Shown piece after piece: positions 6,881-14,800 of a stretch of DNA of 15,659 nt (the first letter of the stretch is position 1; the number at the start of each line of letters is the position of its first letter). The position numbers were made by a program, and so were the translations under genes. The stretch comes from JBFKPQ01 sp041628225 (lineage in GTDB: Bacteria > Actinomycetota > Acidimicrobiia > Spongiisociales > JAENVV01): assembly GCA_041628225.1 (NCBI GenBank), contig JBFKPQ010000051.1:1-15659 (forward strand), read 5' to 3'. The notes beneath the pieces were generated by a model. It made no database searches and was not told where the DNA came from. It saw only the letters and a program-made list of their open reading frames with translations.

Positions 6881-8002
6881 CTACTCCATACCGGTCAGCG
6901 CCTCGAAGGGTTCGGTGAAGTCGTAGCCGAGTGCCTCGGCGACATGCGGTTCGGTCACCTTGCCGTGGACGACGTTGAGGCCATTGCGCAGATGGGGATC
7001 GTCGAGCAATGCCTTCCGATAACCCTTGTTGGCGAGGTCGATGACGAAAGGCAGGGTGGCGTTGTTGAGTGCGTAGGTCGAGGTGCGGGGCACGGCACCG
7101 GGCATGTTGGCCACGCAGTAGTGCACGACGTCGTCGACGACATAGGTTGGTTCCTCGTGCGTCGTGGGTCGCGAGGTCTCCGCCATCCCCCCTTGATCGA
7201 TGGCCACATCCACGATGACCGACCCAGGCCGCATCTGCGAGATCATGCCGCGCGTGACGAGCTTGGGCGTTCGGGCTCCTCTCACCAGCACGGCTCCGAT
7301 CACCACGTCCGAACCGACCACGAGGCTGTTGAGGCTGGCCTGGGTGGAATACATGGTCTTGAGCGTTGGCCCGAAACGACGCTCTAGGTGGTCGAGCACC
7401 TCGTTGCTACGGTCCAGCACGGTGACATCGGCTCCCAGGCCCAGGGCCATCTCCAAGGCGTTTTCGCCCACTACTCCACCGCCGATCACGACCATCTTCG
7501 CCGCGGCGACGCCCGGCACGCCGCCCAATAGGAGCCCCGAACCGCCCTGGGTGGCTTCGAGACTGTGCGCGGCGGCCTGAATCGACATGCGCCCCGCAAC
7601 CTTGGACATCGGGGCCAAGAGGGGGAGACCGCCGTGCGGGCCCGTGACGGTCTCGTAGGCGATGCACACTGCGCCGCTCGCGACGAGGTCGGCCGTCTGG
7701 TCGGGATCCGGCGCCAGATGGAGGTACGTGAACAGGATCTGGTCTGGCCGCAGGCGGGCGCGCTCAGACGCCTGAGGTTCCTTGACCTTGACGATCATGT
7801 CGGAACGGGCGAACACGTCGTCAACGTCCGCGATGCGGGCTCCGGCCGCCACGTAATCGTCGTCGGAGGCGCCGATGCCGATACCGGCGGACCGCTCGAC
7901 GAGCACCTCGTGGCCGTCGTCGACGATCTCATGGACGCTCCACGGGGTGAGCCCGACCCGCAACTCGTTGTTCTTGATCTCTCTCGGTACGCCGACGATC
8001 AC
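6881..8002 (-). CDS. ald: Alanine dehydrogenase
   Basis: A 373-residue NAD-dependent enzyme that interconverts L-alanine with pyruvate and ammonium in the cytoplasm. The N-terminus VGVPREIKNNELRV is the family signature, with substrate-binding Arg15. KVKEP supplies Lys74 and FTYLHLAPD supplies His95, matching the catalytic residues of the Mycobacterium tuberculosis enzyme. LLLGGVPGVAAAK leads into the Rossmann motif VVIGGGVVGENALEMALGLG with the acidic VLD strand end, and VDVAIDQGG carries the catalytic Asp. YCVANMPGAVPRTSTYALNN is also characteristic. The length is that expected. The open frame extends to 8527, but I start at GTG 8002: a perfect GGAGGAGG (8017-8010) sits 7 bases upstream and the family signature begins immediately after. 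The divergent Lrp-type gene is the likely regulator, probably inducing ald when alanine is available. Confidence 0.97.
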   Translation of the reverse strand: MIVGVPREIKNNELRVGLTPWSVHEIVDDGHEVLVERSAGIGIGASDDDYVAAGARIADVDDVFARSDMIVKVKEPQASERARLRPDQILFTYLHLAPDPDQTADLVASGAVCIAYETVTGPHGGLPLLAPMSKVAGRMSIQAAAHSLEATQGGSGLLLGGVPGVAAAKMVVIGGGVVGENALEMALGLGADVTVLDRSNEVLDHLERRFGPTLKTMYSTQASLNSLVVGSDVVIGAVLVRGARTPKLVTRGMISQMRPGSVIVDVAIDQGGMAETSRPTTHEEPTYVVDDVVHYCVANMPGAVPRTSTYALNNATLPFVIDLANKGYRKALLDDPHLRNGLNVVHGKVTEPHVAEALGYDFTEPFEALTGME

Positions 8003-8125
8003 GGGCCATCCTCCTCCGTTCTCGTGAGCGTATTCGATTCCGAGCGCCGTGAGCTTGCTGATTCGGCCTCTCCATGGCCCGACAGCGCACGATCCTGCGA
8101 CGACTGGGCGATTAGGCTGCAGATC
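8003..8125. promoter_or_regulatory. Divergent ald / Lrp-regulator control region
   Basis: This 123-bp gap must hold both promoters and any Lrp-type operator. On the minus side, TACGCT (8032-8027) fits TANNNT and lies 9 bases before the ald Shine-Dalgarno GGAGGAGG (8017-8010). On the plus side, TAGGCT (8113-8118) lies 7 bases before the regulator's ATG, so that transcript could be leaderless; no Shine-Dalgarno is present there. GTGAGC occurs twice in direct orientation (8024-8029 and 8049-8054), starts 25 bp apart, and may mark regulator contacts. No convincing -35 box or long palindrome is visible. Positions are observed; roles are inferred. Confidence 0.5.
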
Positions 8126-8596
8126 ATGCGACTCATCGATCTCGATGCCATGGACCGTGCGATCTTGGCGACCCTGCAGCGGGACGCACGGATCACCAAC
8201 GCCGACCTGGCCGAACGGGTGCACCTCTCCCCGTCGGCGTGCCTGCGGAGGGTGCGACGCCTCGAGCGAGACGGGGTGATCGACCACTACACCGCCGTGC
8301 TCAACCGGGAAGCGATCGGACTCCCCACGTCGGTGTTCGTCGAGATCTCGCTGGCGAGCCAACGCGAGGACGTGCTCGACGAGTTCGAAGACGTGGTGAT
8401 GCGGGCACCCGAGGTCATGAGCTGTCATCTCATGGCGGGCGCGGCCGACTACCTCGTGCACGTGGTGTGTGACGGCGTCGAGGACTACGAGCGGATCCAC
8501 CGCTCGCACCTCGCCCAACTCCCCCACGTGAACCGTTTACGGTCCAGCTTCGCAATCCGCAACGTGGGTGACCGGAGCCACATCAGCCTCGGCTGA
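8126..8596 (+). CDS. Lrp/AsnC-family transcriptional regulator, probable regulator of ald
   Basis: A 156-residue protein of standard Lrp/AsnC size. The N-terminal winged helix-turn-helix is clear: LDAMDRAILATLQRDARITN, then DLAERVHLSPSACLRRVRRL with the recognition helix near residues 35-47, then ERDGVIDHYTAVLN. The C-terminal RAM ligand-binding domain spans about 65-145 and includes the conserved MAGAADYLVHV effector-site loop (Gly105, Asp108, Tyr109). The open frame extends far upstream, but ATG 8126 is where family similarity begins. It has no Shine-Dalgarno and a TANNNT box 7 bases before it, so translation may be leaderless. It is divergent from ald, the same arrangement as mycobacterial aldR-ald, which makes alanine-responsive control of ald the likely job. 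Family assignment is firm; effector and target are inferred. Confidence 0.95.
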   Translation: MRLIDLDAMDRAILATLQRDARITNADLAERVHLSPSACLRRVRRLERDGVIDHYTAVLNREAIGLPTSVFVEISLASQREDVLDEFEDVVMRAPEVMSCHLMAGAADYLVHVVCDGVEDYERIHRSHLAQLPHVNRLRSSFAIRNVGDRSHISLG

Positions 8597-9484
8597 TCAC
8601 CACTCCGCGTCGGCGGTATACCAGTGCGGACTCTGCGCCATGAAAGCGCCGCGTAGCGCTGCGAGATCGGAGGGCGACACCTCGTCGCGCCAGGCAGAGA
8701 TCATGTCGAGGCTGACGCGATCGACGGTGTACGGCCGATCCCGATCGCCGCGAGTCTCGGATCTCCTCTGCACATGGTCCGCGACCGACCTGTTCCACGA
8801 CAGGCCGAGGGCAGCAAACAGCCGCTCGAAACCGTCCGGACCTTCGCATAGGTCCTCGTAGCGCACCACGTGCACATCCAGGCGACCGGCCAACTCAGAA
8901 AGCGAGGTCGACAGCAGGAATCCCTGCAAAGTGCCCATGTCTTCCCACCATCCCCGTTCGACCCCGGAGGTGATCGCCATAGCCCGATGCTCTCCGAGAC
9001 GCTGTTCCAGAACGGCAGCCCAACCCAGACGGGCAAACGACGCGGCAACGGCCGCCGGGTGCCGAACCAGATAGACAACCACCGGATCGAGTTCGTCGAC
9101 GAACCACTCTATCGCCAGCGGGTTCACTTCCTTCACGAGGAGCCGGCTCGATCGACGAGCCAGGAGGCTCCAGCGACCCGGATCGGCGACAACGGTACCC
9201 ACGAAGCTCGGGACGGCCCCTGCGACATCGAGCAAGGCCGATCGATAGGCCGCAGGGACACCGACCGCATCGACGTCTGCGAAGGCCGGGCCCTCGTACT
9301 GGTCGTCGGCCAGCAATGTCTGCGTGAACGGCTCTCGCAGGTAGAGAACCCGGGGTGCCGCGGCCAGAACGTCCGCCACCCACGACGAGCCGCTGCGGGG
9401 AAGCGACAGCACGAGGACGGGCCGACTGCGGGGAGCGAGGGCGGCCGCCAGGCGCCGGCCGACGACGCTGGTGTGCCAGTTCAC
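8597..9484 (-). CDS. PAPS-dependent sulfotransferase-fold protein
   Basis: A 295-residue cytoplasmic sulfotransferase. The 5'-phosphosulfate-binding loop is VLSLPRSGSSWVAD (Arg30, Ser31, Gly32, Ser33, Ser34, Trp35), followed by VLYLREPF. The 3'-phosphate-binding motif is YLVRHPAAVAASFARLGW around residues 138-155 with Arg141 and Ser149. VRYEDL further on is typical of the family. The acceptor, possibly a glycan, lipid or small metabolite, cannot be read. It starts at GTG 9484, whose bases form a GTGA overlap with the stop of aminopeptidase P, so translation is probably coupled. Its stop codon abuts the stop of the convergent Lrp-type gene: TGA and TCA form the palindrome TGATCA at 8594-8599 with no spacer. 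No PAPS-synthesis genes are in the window. Confidence 0.9.
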   Translation of the reverse strand: MNWHTSVVGRRLAAALAPRSRPVLVLSLPRSGSSWVADVLAAAPRVLYLREPFTQTLLADDQYEGPAFADVDAVGVPAAYRSALLDVAGAVPSFVGTVVADPGRWSLLARRSSRLLVKEVNPLAIEWFVDELDPVVVYLVRHPAAVAASFARLGWAAVLEQRLGEHRAMAITSGVERGWWEDMGTLQGFLLSTSLSELAGRLDVHVVRYEDLCEGPDGFERLFAALGLSWNRSVADHVQRRSETRGDRDRPYTVDRVSLDMISAWRDEVSPSDLAALRGAFMAQSPHWYTADAEW

Positions 9485-10902
9485 GACCTGGAGAGAGCCT
9501 CGACGTCGTCGGCCGCGACGGGCAGGGCTGCGGTGAGGTTCTCATTGCCGTCAGCCGTGACCAAGATGTCGTCCTCGATCCGGATACCGATGCCACGGAA
9601 CTCCGCCGGCACGCTCACCGTGGCCTTCGGCGCGGCCTCCCGCTCCTCGGCCTCCAGCTTCTTGGCGGCCTCCACGCCGAGCAGCACACGACGCTCCATC
9701 GCCGCATCGAGGTCGTACTCGACCATGGCGAACTCGACGGATTCGCGTCGTGGGTCGACGTAGACGCCCGGCTCGACGGTGAAGGCCATGCCGGGTTCGA
9801 GGAGCCTCGGCCCGCCAGGGGTCATGGTGGTTCCGGCGTCGTGTACGTCCATGCCGAGCCAGTGTCCCGTGCCGTGCATGAAGTACTCGCGGTAGTGATG
9901 CATCGCAAGCGCCTCATCGACGCCGGCCGGCAGGAGGCCGAGGTCCACCAAACCCTCCGACAAGACTCGCTTGGCCGTCTCGTGCATACCTCGAAACGGC
10001 GCGCCGGGAATCCCGACGGAAATGGCGGCCTGATGCGCAGCGAGGACGATGTCGTACACCGCACGCTGCGGCGCGGTGAACCTTCCGTTCACCGGAAACG
10101 TGCGCGTGATGTCGGCCGAGAAGTACCCGTATTCGGCCGCGGCATCGATGAGGAGCAGATCGCCGTCGGCCAGCTGGCGGCGGTTCTCGGTGTAGTGGAG
10201 GATGGTGGCATTCGGGCCGGAGGCCACGATCGATGGGTAGCCGTTGCGTGGTGACCCTGCCCGCCGGAACGCATCCTCCATGACGGCTTGTACTTCGTAT
10301 TCGTGCCGGCCCGGGGCGGCGTGCCGAATGGCCGCCGCGTGACCTTCGACTGAGATCTCGGCGGCGTGTCGTAGGTGAGCGGTCTCGGCTTCCGACTTGC
10401 GGAGGCGGAGCTCGGCGAGGTGGGGGCGCGGATCCACGATCGTTCCGGGGATCTTCCTTCCGTAACGATCACGGAGCGGGCTCAGTCCGCCGAGGAGGCG
10501 CAGCACCATCCCGTCGAGTCGGCCCCCCAGCCCATACGCGAGCCGGCTCTTGCCGACGAGCCGTTCTTTCAGTTTCGTCTCGAGCTCTCCGATCGGGAAT
10601 GCGGCGTCGGCGCCGAAGGCCTCGACGGCCCCCTCGACGCCCGCCCGGTAGCCATTCCAGATCTCCATCTCGCGGTCGCGCGGGCGCACGAACAGGACAT
10701 AGGGAGCAGCTGGGTGGGTCGGATCGAGCACCGCCACGGCGTCCGGTTCGTCGAAGCCGGTCAAGAAGTAGAAATCGGAATCCTGCCGGAACTCGTGGTG
10801 GACGTCGTCGTTGCGAACGGTCTCGGTGGCGGCCGGCACGACGGCGATTCCGTCGCCGAGCCAATCCGCCAGTTCGGCTCTGCGCCGGCTGAATCGATGC
10901 AT
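9481..10902 (-). CDS. pepP: Aminopeptidase P (Xaa-Pro aminopeptidase)
   Basis: A 473-residue cytoplasmic metallopeptidase of the pita-bread fold (M24B) that removes an N-terminal residue preceding proline. The N-terminal domain has the typical NDDVHHEFRQDSDFYFLTGF. The five dinuclear metal ligands are all present: Asp253 (LLIDAAAEYG), Asp264 (SADITRTFP), His347 (MHGTGHWLGMDVHD), Glu377 (FTVEPGVYV) and Glu443 (IRIEDDILV). A charged, Ala/Lys/Glu-rich insertion lies at about 384-434 between the last two ligands. I chose ATG 10902. An in-frame GTG at 10926 overlaps the stop of the upstream gene as GTGA, would add 8 residues, and is a real alternative because the same overlap links this gene to the sulfotransferase. 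Neither start has a strong Shine-Dalgarno. The open frame beyond 10926 is a shadow of the upstream gene. Confidence 0.94.
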   Translation of the reverse strand: MHRFSRRRAELADWLGDGIAVVPAATETVRNDDVHHEFRQDSDFYFLTGFDEPDAVAVLDPTHPAAPYVLFVRPRDREMEIWNGYRAGVEGAVEAFGADAAFPIGELETKLKERLVGKSRLAYGLGGRLDGMVLRLLGGLSPLRDRYGRKIPGTIVDPRPHLAELRLRKSEAETAHLRHAAEISVEGHAAAIRHAAPGRHEYEVQAVMEDAFRRAGSPRNGYPSIVASGPNATILHYTENRRQLADGDLLLIDAAAEYGYFSADITRTFPVNGRFTAPQRAVYDIVLAAHQAAISVGIPGAPFRGMHETAKRVLSEGLVDLGLLPAGVDEALAMHHYREYFMHGTGHWLGMDVHDAGTTMTPGGPRLLEPGMAFTVEPGVYVDPRRESVEFAMVEYDLDAAMERRVLLGVEAAKKLEAEEREAAPKATVSVPAEFRGIGIRIEDDILVTADGNENLTAALPVAADDVEALSRS

Positions 10903-10922
10903 GGCCGGCAGCGTACTCGACG

Positions 10923-11855
10923 TCACGGTGCCGCCCAGGTGACCGTGATCTGGAGCGGATAGTGATCGGACCCGCGGTCCTCGAGCACTCGGCGGTCGAC
11001 GGTCGCCAGGTCGCGGGTGTGCACGAGATGGTCGATGGGTATGACGAACGGCTCCCAGCCGACCCGCCATGTCGGCTGCAGGCCGAAGCCGCGTTGACTG
11101 TTGACGAGTTCGCCGGGGAACGCATACGACCACGGCGTCGTGTTGAAATCGCCGACCAGGATGCCGGGCTCCCCCGACGAGAGAATCCGATCCTGAACGG
11201 CCGAGAGTTGGTCGTCTCGGGCCCGCGCTCGAGAATGGTCGGTCGGAGAGAGCGAATGCGAGCCGTAGATGTGGAGCCGGCGACCATCGAGAGTGGTCGT
11301 GACCTCGACGACGTCTTGTTGATCTTCGCCGAAGCGAATCGTCCGCACGTCGGCCTCGCCACGCACCAGGACGGCCGTTCCAAACACATTGCCCGGACGG
11401 CGTGGAAAGGCGAGGGTATAGGGCAGATCGGCTCGGAGGAGGTCTGCCTCCCAGTCGGTGCTCGCCTCGTTGAGAAAGACGATGTCGGCTTCGACGGACT
11501 CGAGCCAACGCACGACCTCGGCCCGGCCTGGCTGTGACGCTTGCACGTTGAACGTGATGATCGTGAGTTGGTCCGTCCTCGGGTCTGGTGCGACGTCGGG
11601 TTCGAGATAGAGCGGTACCACGCCGACGGCGTTGGCCAGTGCGAGGACCGCGACCACCGCAGCCAGGCCACGGCGCCGTAGGGTCGACAAGCCCGCCGCC
11701 AACGCGGCGAGGACGGCCGCGTAGTGCGGCCGGAAATGGGTGAGGAGATCGAACTGCCACCACCATCGGCCTGCGAAGGAGAACACGGTCAGGGCTCCGA
11801 CCAGGACAGCCGGAGGAACGAGCAGCGAACTGAACCGGCCGGGCGGCTTCGTCAC
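10923..11855 (-). CDS. Membrane-anchored endonuclease/exonuclease/phosphatase (EEP) domain protein
   Basis: A 310-residue protein. The first 85 residues hold about three hydrophobic segments (near 12-28, 44-58 and 64-83), followed by a C-terminal EEP domain that should face the outside of the membrane. Active-site residues can be followed: Asn103 in ITFNVQ, Glu130 in VFLNEAS, His200 in YGSHS, Asp236 and Asn238 in LVGDFNTTPWS, Asp275-His276 in PIDHL, and Asp297-His298 in GSDHYPL. These are the Mg-dependent phosphodiesterase residues of the DNase I/sphingomyelinase superfamily. This anchored form is common in bacteria, with substrate usually unknown; nucleic acid or a phospholipid are both possible. 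The start is GTG 11855, since the nearby ATG reads into a stop. It is first of three minus-strand genes, with aminopeptidase P beginning at or just after its stop. Confidence 0.88.
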   Translation of the reverse strand: MTKPPGRFSSLLVPPAVLVGALTVFSFAGRWWWQFDLLTHFRPHYAAVLAALAAGLSTLRRRGLAAVVAVLALANAVGVVPLYLEPDVAPDPRTDQLTIITFNVQASQPGRAEVVRWLESVEADIVFLNEASTDWEADLLRADLPYTLAFPRRPGNVFGTAVLVRGEADVRTIRFGEDQQDVVEVTTTLDGRRLHIYGSHSLSPTDHSRARARDDQLSAVQDRILSSGEPGILVGDFNTTPWSYAFPGELVNSQRGFGLQPTWRVGWEPFVIPIDHLVHTRDLATVDRRVLEDRGSDHYPLQITVTWAAP

Positions 11856-11945
11856 GCCATCACCGTACCGGCAGGCGCTGCGTAGGCGGCGACGTCGAGC
11901 GGCACGTCCACTTCAGGCCACCTCACTGGCTGACGATGACGTTGT

Positions 11946-13430
11946 ATGTTGGGCTCCGCTGTGACCGAACGACATCGACTCCTGATTCTCGTCGTTGCGT
12001 ACGAGGCGGCCGACACGTTGGTCTCGGTCATCGATCGCATTCCTGGTGAAGTGTTCGAGAGCCACGACTGCGAGGTCCTCGTCCTCGACGACGCGTCTAC
12101 CGACCGAACCGCGGCGATCGGTCGTGCGTTCGCCGAACAACGACCGGACCTGCCGATCACCGTCCTTCGCAACACGGTCAATCAGGGATACGGAGGCAAC
12201 CAGAAGGCCGGCTACGCCTACGCCATCGACCGGGACTTCGACTTCGTCGCCATGGTGCACGGCGACGGCCAGTATGCACCCGAGCGGCTGCCCGACCTGC
12301 TGGAACCCCTCGTCGCGGGCCAGGCCGACGCCGTGTTCGGGAGCCGGATGATCCACCCGCGTGACGCGTTGCGCGGCGGAATGCCCCTCTACAAGTGGGT
12401 CGGCAACCGGATCCTCACGACCTATCAGAACGCCATCCTCGGAACCAGCTTCGCCGAGTTCCACTCCGGTTACCGGATCTACACGGTGGACGCACTCCGC
12501 AAGGTCCGGTTTCGCAGCAACACCAACGACTTCCATTTCGACACCGAGATCATTCTGCAGTTCCTGATCGCTGGCCTCCGGATCGTCGAGCGGCCGATAC
12601 CGACCTATTACGGCGACGAGATCTCGCGCGTCAATGGCTTGAAGTACGCCGCAAACGTCGCCCGGGTCACGCTCCGTGCGCGGCTACATCAACTCGGATT
12701 CGTCCAGCGGCGGCGCTTCGACCCGACCATCGAGGACCACTCTCACTACCGGCTGAAACTCGGCTACGCCTCGAGCCATCAGTGGGCGATCGATGCCGTA
12801 CCGGACGGCGCATCGGTACTCGATATCGGCGCCGGCCCCGGAGGGGTCGCCCGCCAGCTGGTCAGGAAGGGGTGCACGGTGGCAACCGTCGACCAGTACG
12901 AGCCGATCGGCGACACCGACGATGTCAAGGTGTACGTGCAAGACCTCGACGAGCCGATCCGCTTCGAGGTGACCGACTTCGATCACATCCTCATGCTCGA
13001 CGTGATCGAGCACCTCAAAGACCCCGAGCTGTTCATGGACCGGCTGAGGGCCGAGTTCGATTACCGGCCGCGCAAACTGATCCTCACGACGCCCAATGTC
13101 GCGTTCGCCGTGCAGCGACTGACGTTGGCATTCGGGCAGTTCAACTACGGGCGGTCGGGCATCCTCGACCGGACCCACACCCGCTTGTTCACGTTTCGCA
13201 CGCTTCGACACCTGCTCGAGGACGCCGGGTTCACCATCGACCGGATGCGAGGTATCCCCCCGCCCATACCGTTGGTCACGGGCGACAATGCGGTGGGGCG
13301 CGGGCTGATGGCCATGGCGGCGGTGGCGACTCGGGTCGCGAAGACGCTCTTCAGCTACCAGATCTACGTCGAAGCCACGTCAAGACCGGACGTCGACTTC
13401 GTGCTGCTGGACGCGATGGACCAGGACTGA
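11946..13430 (+). CDS. Bifunctional family 2 glycosyltransferase / SAM-dependent methyltransferase
   Basis: A 494-residue fusion. Residues 10-245 form a GT-A family 2 domain of the polyprenyl-phosphate sugar synthase type: VLVLDDASTD (Asp48-Asp49), VNQGYGGNQKAGY, VHGDGQYAPE (Asp107) and AEFHSGYRIY. It lacks the C-terminal membrane helices of some DPM synthases. Residues 265-480 form a class I methyltransferase with the SAM motif VLDIGAGPGGVARQL (Asp293), LMLDVIEHLKDP, LILTTPNVAFA and ILDRTHTRLFTFRTLRHLL. This fused architecture is known in bacteria. The likely role is to make and methylate a lipid-linked or nucleotide-derived sugar for the neighbouring membrane transferase. ATG 11946 is the longest start. 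GTG 11961 (VTERHRLL) is also good, because TATGTT at 11945-11950 looks like a -10 box that would overlap the ATG. Its stop overlaps the next ATG as TGATG. Confidence 0.92.
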   Translation: MLGSAVTERHRLLILVVAYEAADTLVSVIDRIPGEVFESHDCEVLVLDDASTDRTAAIGRAFAEQRPDLPITVLRNTVNQGYGGNQKAGYAYAIDRDFDFVAMVHGDGQYAPERLPDLLEPLVAGQADAVFGSRMIHPRDALRGGMPLYKWVGNRILTTYQNAILGTSFAEFHSGYRIYTVDALRKVRFRSNTNDFHFDTEIILQFLIAGLRIVERPIPTYYGDEISRVNGLKYAANVARVTLRARLHQLGFVQRRRFDPTIEDHSHYRLKLGYASSHQWAIDAVPDGASVLDIGAGPGGVARQLVRKGCTVATVDQYEPIGDTDDVKVYVQDLDEPIRFEVTDFDHILMLDVIEHLKDPELFMDRLRAEFDYRPRKLILTTPNVAFAVQRLTLAFGQFNYGRSGILDRTHTRLFTFRTLRHLLEDAGFTIDRMRGIPPPIPLVTGDNAVGRGLMAMAAVATRVAKTLFSYQIYVEATSRPDVDFVLLDAMDQD

Positions 13431-14800
13431 TGCCGCAGTCGGAAATACCGGCGAAACTCGTTGGGGCTCAATTGGCGGTGATCGGTTTGCAGCTCTCCAA
13501 TCGCGCCCGTTCGGATTCGCATCTCGTCTTCGTCCTCCTGATTGCTGCAGCCGGAGCCGTTGTCGCAATCGGGACGCCTCGGTGGGCGAGTCGTGTCGAC
13601 GCCACGGTGTTACGACTAGGAGCGGCGGCGATGCTCCTCCTGCAGGGTTGGGACGCGATGAGATGGGCCGGGGTCTTTGATCCCAGGAGTGATAGTCGGC
13701 TCATCGGAGGCGCCTCGGTCGTGCTCGCCGTCGCGATTGGTCTCGGCGTGATCCTCGGCCGAGTGCGACCATCACGTTCTGTGCAGTACGCAGTTGCGCT
13801 CGCGATCATCGGAGTCACGATTCCATCGATTCTTGCCTTGCCATCGCCTCCGATCGACGTCCATGTCTTCCACGAAGCCGCCGGCGGAGCGATCCTGGCC
13901 GGTCAGAATCCCTACGGGGTCGATCTTCCAAACATCTATTCGGCAGAAGCCTCTGCGCGTGTCTATGCGGCGGAGGCGTTCGAAGGCGAGCGCCTGACCT
14001 TCAGCTTCCCCTACTTCCCCATCATCGCCTTGGCGGCCGCGTTGGGCGAAGGTGCCTTCGGTGACTATCGGTTGTTGTTCGCGGCATTGATGGCCGCTAC
14101 CGCAGTGCTACTGGCTCATCCCCGCAACGCCAGCCTGGGAACAGTGGGGGCGGTCATCTTGGCCCTCGCTCCACTGGGCGACCTTGCGGCGCTCGGCTGG
14201 AACGAACCTGTAGCGGTATTCCTCTTGGCTCTCGCCACGGACCGCGGTGCCACCCGGTGGGGTCTGGTGGTTGCCGGCTTCTTCCTATCGGCGAAGCAGC
14301 ACCTCTTTGCCGTGTTGCCGCTTTCGATCTTCCTTGTCAGCCCTCCCTGGAATCTCAAGCACGTGAGTCGACACGTCGGCCGGGCGTTCGCGCTACCGGT
14401 GGCGGTGCTGGTTGCATTCGCGCTTCCTCATTTTGACCGATTCTGGTTCAGTGTCGTCGAACTGCAGCTCCTCCAGCCTCTCCGGCCCGATGCCAAATCT
14501 CTGCTCGTCGTATTGTCGAGGCAGGTCGAAGGGATCCAGGGGTTAGCCAGCGTCATCATCCCTCTGGCGTTCCTGGCCGGCGCGCTCGTGCTGGCCTATC
14601 GATGGTGCGACCGGAGTCCCCACGGATTCGCGAGTGGGGTCGCATTGGTAATCCTCGCGTTTCTGCTGTTCACCAAGCAGACGTTCTTCAACCACTACTT
14701 CCTCGTGGTGGGGGCGCTCCTCATCGCACTGGCATTCGAACCGTCGTCGGAGAGGACGACGGCCCACGCGCCTGAAACCGGCTCTCATGAAGGCCCGTAA
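13430..14800 (+). CDS. Polytopic GT-C glycosyltransferase, GT87/DUF2029-like
   Basis: A 456-residue integral membrane protein with roughly 10-12 hydrophobic segments along its length. After the first few helices, IDVHVFHEAAGGAILAGQNP with Asp143 is the hallmark periplasmic loop of GT87/DUF2029 polyprenol-phosphate-sugar-dependent transferases. Later features are FPYFPIIALAAALG, AALGWNEPVAVFLLALA and FLSAKQHLFAVLPLSIF. Such enzymes take a sugar from a polyprenyl-phosphate carrier and add it to an envelope glycan on the outer face; actinobacterial relatives act on lipoarabinomannan-type glycans. The specific sugar and acceptor here are unknown. ATG 13430 shares its A with the TGA stop of the GT2-methyltransferase gene, so expression is coupled and a shared pathway likely. 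The open frame runs further upstream, but that part is Arg-rich shadow. The tail is polar. Confidence 0.87.
   Translation: MPQSEIPAKLVGAQLAVIGLQLSNRARSDSHLVFVLLIAAAGAVVAIGTPRWASRVDATVLRLGAAAMLLLQGWDAMRWAGVFDPRSDSRLIGGASVVLAVAIGLGVILGRVRPSRSVQYAVALAIIGVTIPSILALPSPPIDVHVFHEAAGGAILAGQNPYGVDLPNIYSAEASARVYAAEAFEGERLTFSFPYFPIIALAAALGEGAFGDYRLLFAALMAATAVLLAHPRNASLGTVGAVILALAPLGDLAALGWNEPVAVFLLALATDRGATRWGLVVAGFFLSAKQHLFAVLPLSIFLVSPPWNLKHVSRHVGRAFALPVAVLVAFALPHFDRFWFSVVELQLLQPLRPDAKSLLVVLSRQVEGIQGLASVIIPLAFLAGALVLAYRWCDRSPHGFASGVALVILAFLLFTKQTFFNHYFLVVGALLIALAFEPSSERTTAHAPETGSHEGP

Noticed and set aside
8003..8527. N-terminal extension of the alanine dehydrogenase frame
   Set aside because: It overlaps the whole Lrp-type gene antisense; the family signature and a perfect ribosome site place the start at 8002.
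10927..11766. N-terminal extension of the aminopeptidase P frame
   Set aside because: It is Arg/Pro-rich shadow of the EEP-domain gene on the same strand in another frame.
12395..13429. N-terminal extension of the GT87-like frame
   Set aside because: It is an Arg/Asp/Pro-rich shadow of the GT2-methyltransferase gene; the membrane protein begins at ATG 13430.
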